DNA of 64,000 nucleotides from Platynereis dumerilii. Lineage: Eukaryota > Annelida > Polychaeta > Phyllodocida > Nereididae. The stretch lies in the NCBI GenBank assembly GCA_026936325.1, contig JAPTHN010000006.1, positions 27,173,296 to 27,237,295 of the forward strand, written 5' to 3'. Below are positions 59,748 to 64,000 of this stretch, one piece after another; positions within the stretch are counted from its first letter, which is position 1, and every line of letters starts with the position of its first letter. The notes beneath the pieces are model-generated. The model was not told the origin of the DNA and did no database searches. It saw only the letters and a program-made list of their open reading frames with translations. The position numbers were made by a program, and so were the translations under genes.

Positions 59748-62709
59748 TATTATTTATTTGTTTGAACTCCCAGAAGAGGGAAAAAGATAAAATACAGAGT
59801 AAGGATAACATTTAAAAGCATGTGAGTTAAAATCATTAGGCATAAATTATAAAAGCAGATAAACACATGTAAATATCACAACTTATATCACAGAAATGTA
59901 GAATCATTAAAATGCACGGAGCAGCAGCGTGGTTAAAATGTGTTCATTAGAGTGAGGCTTAATGTAATTGTCGTGGAATAGTAGACTCTGTAGAGTATCA
60001 ATTATTCCATTCTCACTTTGCGCCTTATTGGCTCTCACTGACTGACTAAATATTGTCTTTACAGGTGACACACCCTGACTCACTAATCGTTGAATTAATG
60101 TATTTGGGATGAGTTCATTGTCACTGTAATAGTGGGATAAAAATCTACATTGGAGCTCCTTAGCTGGCGATTCGCACTTGAATATCCTGTTATAAAGTCT
60201 CTGTACACTGACATCAACTAGCTCATCAGTTGGAGGGATTCTTAAGGCTTCTAGGAGCCTTGAGTGATGCGATCGTTTCGGAATGCCCATAACTCTTTTG
60301 ATGATGCTTCCTTGGGCTGATTTTAACTGTTTTATGTTAGCGTTTGACAGTTGAACACTCTCCATACCATATGATATCATTGGGGCACCAATTGAGTTCC
60401 AGATGTAGGCTTTTGTATCAGATGCGAGACCGGGATAAGACATCCCAACTGTGGTTAAGCCATACATTCGCTGTCTGCAAGAAGTAATCCGCTTTTGTAC
60501 ATGTTTAGTATAAGTGAGTGAGTTTTCAAATGTCACACCAAGAATTTCCATCTCACTGTCAGTGATAATATTTTGGTCACATATCTTCCAGGTCGGAGAG
60601 GTGATAAAGGGATTGTTCCCAAATATCATACATTTCGATTTCTTTAATCCAAATTTGAACCTGTACTTTGTTGAATATGACACACAACTATCAATTAATT
60701 TCTGTAGGCCTGGAACTGTGGCAGCGAAAAGAGTGACGTCATCTGCGTATGCGCATGAGTTTAGAGCCATGTCGAGGACCCGGATACCAAAAGGCATTTG
60801 TTGCAATTGTTGTAACAGTTCATCAAGGAATATATTAAAAAGGGCCGGAGATAAGATGATCCCCTGTCGCATACCCCTAGTCACAGAGAATGAGAAGCTG
60901 TTCGAGTTGCTCCAACGAATCACAGCATTTGTAGAGCGATACCATCGGTATAAAAACAGCCAATGATGCAGAGGTAGAATAGGCCAGAGTTTAAACATCA
61001 ACCCGTGGTGCCAAATAGAGTCAAAACATTTCTCTGCATCCAGACTGCATACGAACATTGGCGACTTTCCATTCTTGAAATAGGCAGCACAATCATTGAT
61101 GAGAGAAGTGACGAACGTCGTCCCACGGCCTTCTCTGAAGCCAAACTGCGAGTTAGTTACATCAACATTTGGCATAATTAATAATTCGATCAATTTTGAG
61201 TGTATAGAGCTCAATGTTATTGGCCTATAATTTGAAGGTAAGTTGGGATCACTGGATGGCTTCTTTAACACAGGGATGATAACACCGGCTGACACCACAC
61301 TGGGTACTGTTGCTGTTGCAAGAACAACTGAGTACAAGTTGGAGAGAACCAACGCAAGAGCAGGGCAAATTCCATGCAGAAGATGTTCAGTGGTGATTCC
61401 ATCACATCCTGGAGAGATACCTGGTTTCAGGGATTTCACCATTGTTATAATTTGACATGGATTTATATTAACACATTGTCGATGGAGTCTGTTATCAGAA
61501 GCACACTGTTCAACAAAGTTTTTAACATCAAGTTGATCCCCTGACAGGTCGTTATTGTCTGTGATCACTTTCTCAAAATGATGTGCCAGATCATCAGCTG
61601 TTAATGATGAGTGGGATCTTACTTGCTGCTGTCTTTTTAACTTATTCCAAAAGCACTTCATCTCACGTTTCGCAAAGTGCTGATTGATAATGTTTGTATC
61701 ACGGTGGATTTCATTCTGGATGTTACGTCTAGCAAGTTTACGAAATTGCTTCTTGAGGTATTTCCAGATGTCAAAGACACTCCCTGTCCTGGGTCTACCC
61801 ATTTCAACCCAGATCGACCACCAAAAGCGTTTTTTGTCTCTCAGTACACTTAGACTCGGGCACCAAAAAGGCTTCGGTTTGAAAGTGTTCTTGGGAGTGA
61901 GACCAGCTTCTTTGGTTGCTGCATGGATGGCAGAATTTATAACTCCAAGTCTCTCATCAATGGAACTTTGTAGGGAAGTTTGGTCTATTCCTTCATAATC
62001 CAAATTTTTAAGACCAGATAGTTTATCTGACAGAGACTGCCGGAAACACTCAATGCCAGTCTGACTTGTCCATTTTGGAATTGGATATTCATGTTGCTTC
62101 ACACTTGGTTTGTTTTGCTTCACAGGTTTTGACGGAGCAGCAAAGGTCACCTGTATTGGCAAATGATCACTGACATTGCCAGCTTCCTCAGGGACGATGG
62201 TGCACTTGATGATCCTGGAGGCATCCCTTTGGAAGCAGAGCACATGGTCTATCCAGGAATAATGCTTATTCAGGTGATTGAAGTACGTGTATCTGACTGG
62301 CTGGGCAAACTGCATGTCAGCTGCAAAGAGGTCATTGCCTGTGATGAAATCATACAGCACACTGCTGTGTCTTGTGAAACCTTTCTCCTTGTACCATTTC
62401 TTGTGCAAGTACTTTGCTGAGGGGAGCTGCGTGTTGAAATCTCCCACAAACATGATTGATGCTGAAGGACCAAACTTAACTGTCACACTTTGTAGGTTGT
62501 CTAAGGTTTCAACAAACTCCTCGTACTTTTCAGGGGTTCCATTATAAAATGGCATATAAACACACACTATAACTTGTACGAGTGTTCCACATGTGTCATA
62601 CAGTCCCACTGCGAGTACACGGTCACACTGAATCTCTATCTCTCTGCTGCTAAGGGCTGGATGTTTTTTCACCGCAATGCATAATCCGCCGAAAGGTCTA
62701 CCAGAATAA
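59748..62709 (-). mobile_element. Young 5'-truncated non-LTR retrotransposon
   Basis: A minus-strand insertion in copy B. Copy A at 46,524-46,560 shows the uninterrupted site (GCAATATGTGATTAACAAC against GCAATAT / CAATATATAACTC around the insert). CAATAT at 59,742-59,747 and 62,710-62,715 is the likely target duplication. The 3' end is an ~160-bp UTR ending in a TAATAAT tail; the 5' end is truncated inside the endonuclease domain. ORF1 is absent. Because the frame is fully open and the insertion post-dates the duplication, it is recent. It belongs to the endonuclease-type (EEP) LINEs, probably in the Jockey/CR1/I assemblage; the clade is unresolved. Confidence 0.92.
59907..62708 (-). CDS. LINE ORF2 remnant: endonuclease (partial) and reverse transcriptase
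   Basis: This is one uninterrupted frame to a TAA at 59,907-59,909. Reading back from the GTG at 62,672, the frame stays open for 12 more codons (YSGRPFGGLCIA) up to the truncation, so no native start exists. Numbering from the GTG: endonuclease motifs GDFN (77-80), SWIDHVL (139-145) and SDHLP (168-172), with the N-terminal catalytic part missing. Reverse transcriptase follows, with PGCDGI (421-426), NYRPITL (481-487), motif A SLDAEKCFDSI (543-553), motif B GMRQGIILSP (600-609), motif C YADD (642-645) and EILGVTF (709-715). A ~200-residue C-terminal domain follows. RT residues look complete. It would act in target-primed reverse transcription, but as a truncated copy without promoter or ORF1 it is presumably inert. 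Plus-strand frames here are shadows. Confidence 0.93.
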   Translation of the reverse strand, partial: YSGRPFGGLCIAVKKHPALSSREIEIQCDRVLAVGLYDTCGTLVQVIVCVYMPFYNGTPEKYEEFVETLDNLQSVTVKFGPSASIMFVGDFNTQLPSAKYLHKKWYKEKGFTRHSSVLYDFITGNDLFAADMQFAQPVRYTYFNHLNKHYSWIDHVLCFQRDASRIIKCTIVPEEAGNVSDHLPIQVTFAAPSKPVKQNKPSVKQHEYPIPKWTSQTGIECFRQSLSDKLSGLKNLDYEGIDQTSLQSSIDERLGVINSAIHAATKEAGLTPKNTFKPKPFWCPSLSVLRDKKRFWWSIWVEMGRPRTGSVFDIWKYLKKQFRKLARRNIQNEIHRDTNIINQHFAKREMKCFWNKLKRQQQVRSHSSLTADDLAHHFEKVITDNNDLSGDQLDVKNFVEQCASDNRLHRQCVNINPCQIITMVKSLKPGISPGCDGITTEHLLHGICPALALVLSNLYSVVLATATVPSVVSAGVIIPVLKKPSSDPNLPSNYRPITLSSIHSKLIELLIMPNVDVTNSQFGFREGRGTTFVTSLINDCAAYFKNGKSPMFVCSLDAEKCFDSIWHHGLMFKLWPILPLHHWLFLYRWYRSTNAVIRWSNSNSFSFSVTRGMRQGIILSPALFNIFLDELLQQLQQMPFGIRVLDMALNSCAYADDVTLFAATVPGLQKLIDSCVSYSTKYRFKFGLKKSKCMIFGNNPFITSPTWKICDQNIITDSEMEILGVTFENSLTYTKHVQKRITSCRQRMYGLTTVGMSYPGLASDTKAYIWNSIGAPMISYGMESVQLSNANIKQLKSAQGSIIKRVMGIPKRSHHSRLLEALRIPPTDELVDVSVQRLYNRIFKCESPAKELQCRFLSHYYSDNELIPNTLIQRLVSQGVSPVKTIFSQSVRANKAQSENGIIDTLQSLLFHDNYIKPHSNEHILTTLLLRAF

Positions 62710-63250
62710 CAATATATAACTCAAAAGAAGTTGCTAAGCAGTCAAAATTCAATATTCTATAGAATACCAGACTATAAGCATAACTCTATGATATAAGGCA
62801 GTGACTGTGTGAAGTTTTCAGTGCAGATGGACACATAAATACTATGCAGCGGACAGCAAAGCAATAGCAGAGTTCCCACCTTCCCTCAACGACCTGAGGC
62901 AGCCAGTCATCTCCTTGGAATAATTACATGTATTCATTCTGGCAGTAATGAAATCATGGTTACTTAATTTGGAGGATCCATACGCTGAGCGAGGAGGTAG
63001 GGTGCTCCATAATGGCACAGAGAGGCACATCCAGTGGCAGACAGATGCACAGAGTGGCATAGTAGCACTTCGAGTGAGGCAAATAGCTGGGCAAATTGGA
63101 GATGAGGCTGTGAGACTGGGCCAGGAAGGGGTCAGGGAGGTTGAGCAAAGGCCAGCGGGCTAACATCTGATCAATGAAAGTGAGCGATTGGAGATGCTAC
63201 TCTGCCCCTTGGCCTCATTATTGATTTCTCATGTTTTCGTGTTATCAATT

Positions 63251-63458
63251 TGTCGTACCACTCATTGGACAATCACTTCTATCCGTGTGCTGCTGGCGCT
63301 TCTCTTTCCTTGTGCTATCCATTGCACCACAGGAGCCATCCCATTGTGTTGCTGATCACATGATTATACATGCAGAGGATTCAAAGCGGGAAAATGTACC
63401 TTTCTATGACTTGCTTTATATCGATTGTATGTGTAGTGCCTGTTTCCTCTTAGTCTTT
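63251..63458. promoter_or_regulatory. 208-bp invariant island, copy B
   Basis: Exact counterpart of 46,987-47,194; the tRNA-Arg-like block lies at 63,312-63,337 on the minus strand. Confidence 0.4.
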
Positions 63459-64000
63459 ATTAAGATTCTTTGATAAGCGCAGACCACGACATGGCACTGT
63501 TTCCTCCAAAGTTGGTCTATCACACTTGCAAGGATGATAACACTGCCAAAAGGAGTCCAAAGAGGGAGTCACTGGGAGTGAACTGGAGGTTTGTAGACTT
63601 CTCCCATTGTATCCAACTGTCTTGCTGGAGAACCTCAGCAAATTAAGAAAAGATCATTGTCAGGTAACTGTTTGCATCGAAAATGGATACTATCATCACC
63701 AATAAAACCTGATGGATGGCAACTGCTCCAACTACAACTACAGTGATTGAAGACACCTAACACTTGCAATGAACTGGATTCACCAAGATGCACCATCAAC
63801 TCAGCATTGACTTAACTAAGACTCAGCAAGGACAATTTCTGGGCGGTGGAGACTTTAAGCCTGAGCTCCAAAGACTTGTTGGGTTGTAAACCCTGATTTA
63901 CCAGTTCCTCAATCTGACATAAACCAAGAAAGCAGCAATATACATCTCTATCCTTGATTCCTAGGTGATTCTATGTTGAATATATCTCCATGCTATTACT

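Larger units (their letters stand above)
55163..64000 (+). repeat. Segmental duplication copy B (continues beyond window)
   Basis: It matches copy A in order and orientation. The offset is about 12.3 kb at the left and 16.26 kb at the right; the difference is explained by the 2.96-kb LINE (59,748-62,709), three A-lacking blocks (about 55,330-55,750, 56,120-56,385 and 58,010-58,245) and small indels. A short insertion at 63,459 (ATTAAGATTCTT) partly duplicates adjoining sequence. The start-to-start distance between A and B is about 12.3 kb, so the ~7.4 kb between them could recur to the right if the array is tandem. Confidence 0.9.

Noticed and set aside
60514-60966. 150-codon plus-strand frame and others within 59.9-62.7 kb
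   Set aside because: Antisense shadows of the LINE reverse-transcriptase frame.
1-64000. LTR or virus-like elements
   Set aside because: No paired long direct repeats with TG..CA ends and no gag, protease, integrase or capsid-like frames were seen.

Overview
The window reads as intergenic or intronic DNA from a repeat-rich animal genome. It is AT-rich, has no dense coding, and carries animal-type non-LTR retrotransposons, tRNA-derived retroposons and many cut-and-paste DNA transposon remnants with target-site duplications. The transposon mix would suit a marine invertebrate, but the species cannot be fixed by eye. I found no convincing host protein gene, no complete tRNA or rRNA gene, and no LTR or virus-like element. 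The only long open frame is the 921-codon (plus 12 upstream codons) reverse-transcriptase frame of a young LINE on the minus strand at 59.9-62.7 kb.

Layout: 1-0.13 kb, an old diverged copy of a segment that recurs near the right end. 1.5-2.8 kb, a foldback transposon with an exact 9-bp target duplication (Mutator-like). 3.6-3.9 and 5.0-5.2 kb, LINE-type 3' ends. 5.5-10.5 kb, a 5.06-kb TTAA-flanked element (Kolobok-like) holding a 202-bp/~380-bp tandem array. 14.6-15.5 kb and 52.5-53.6 kb, two relatives of one short-TIR transposon family studded with internal copies of its terminal motif. 17.6-23.2 kb, a cluster of three foldback elements. 24.1-25.2 kb, a CACTG-ended element. 28-29 kb, two tRNA/SINE-like retroposons, one with an exact 14-bp target duplication. 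33.7-34.1 kb, a small MITE. 36.1-42.8 kb, inverted arms built of ~160-bp repeats, enclosing pieces of an old LINE, a hAT element and, nested in that, a Harbinger-like MITE.

The right third is dominated by a segmental duplication. Copy A (about 42.88-47.76 kb) and copy B (about 55.16-64.0 kb, running off the window) are roughly 90-94% alike by eye. Copy B was later invaded by the LINE; copy A preserves the empty site. Inside this background are three stretches with no difference at all (208, 119 and 108 bp). They are the best candidates here for constrained non-coding DNA or for local gene conversion. The 208-bp one also contains a tRNA-Arg-like 5' half on the minus strand.

The features do not work together as a pathway. 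The logic is that of successive insertions and one segmental duplication, which can be ordered by nesting: family-X element, then hAT MITE inside it; hAT element, then Harbinger MITE inside it; segmental duplication, then LINE. All identities are eye estimates.
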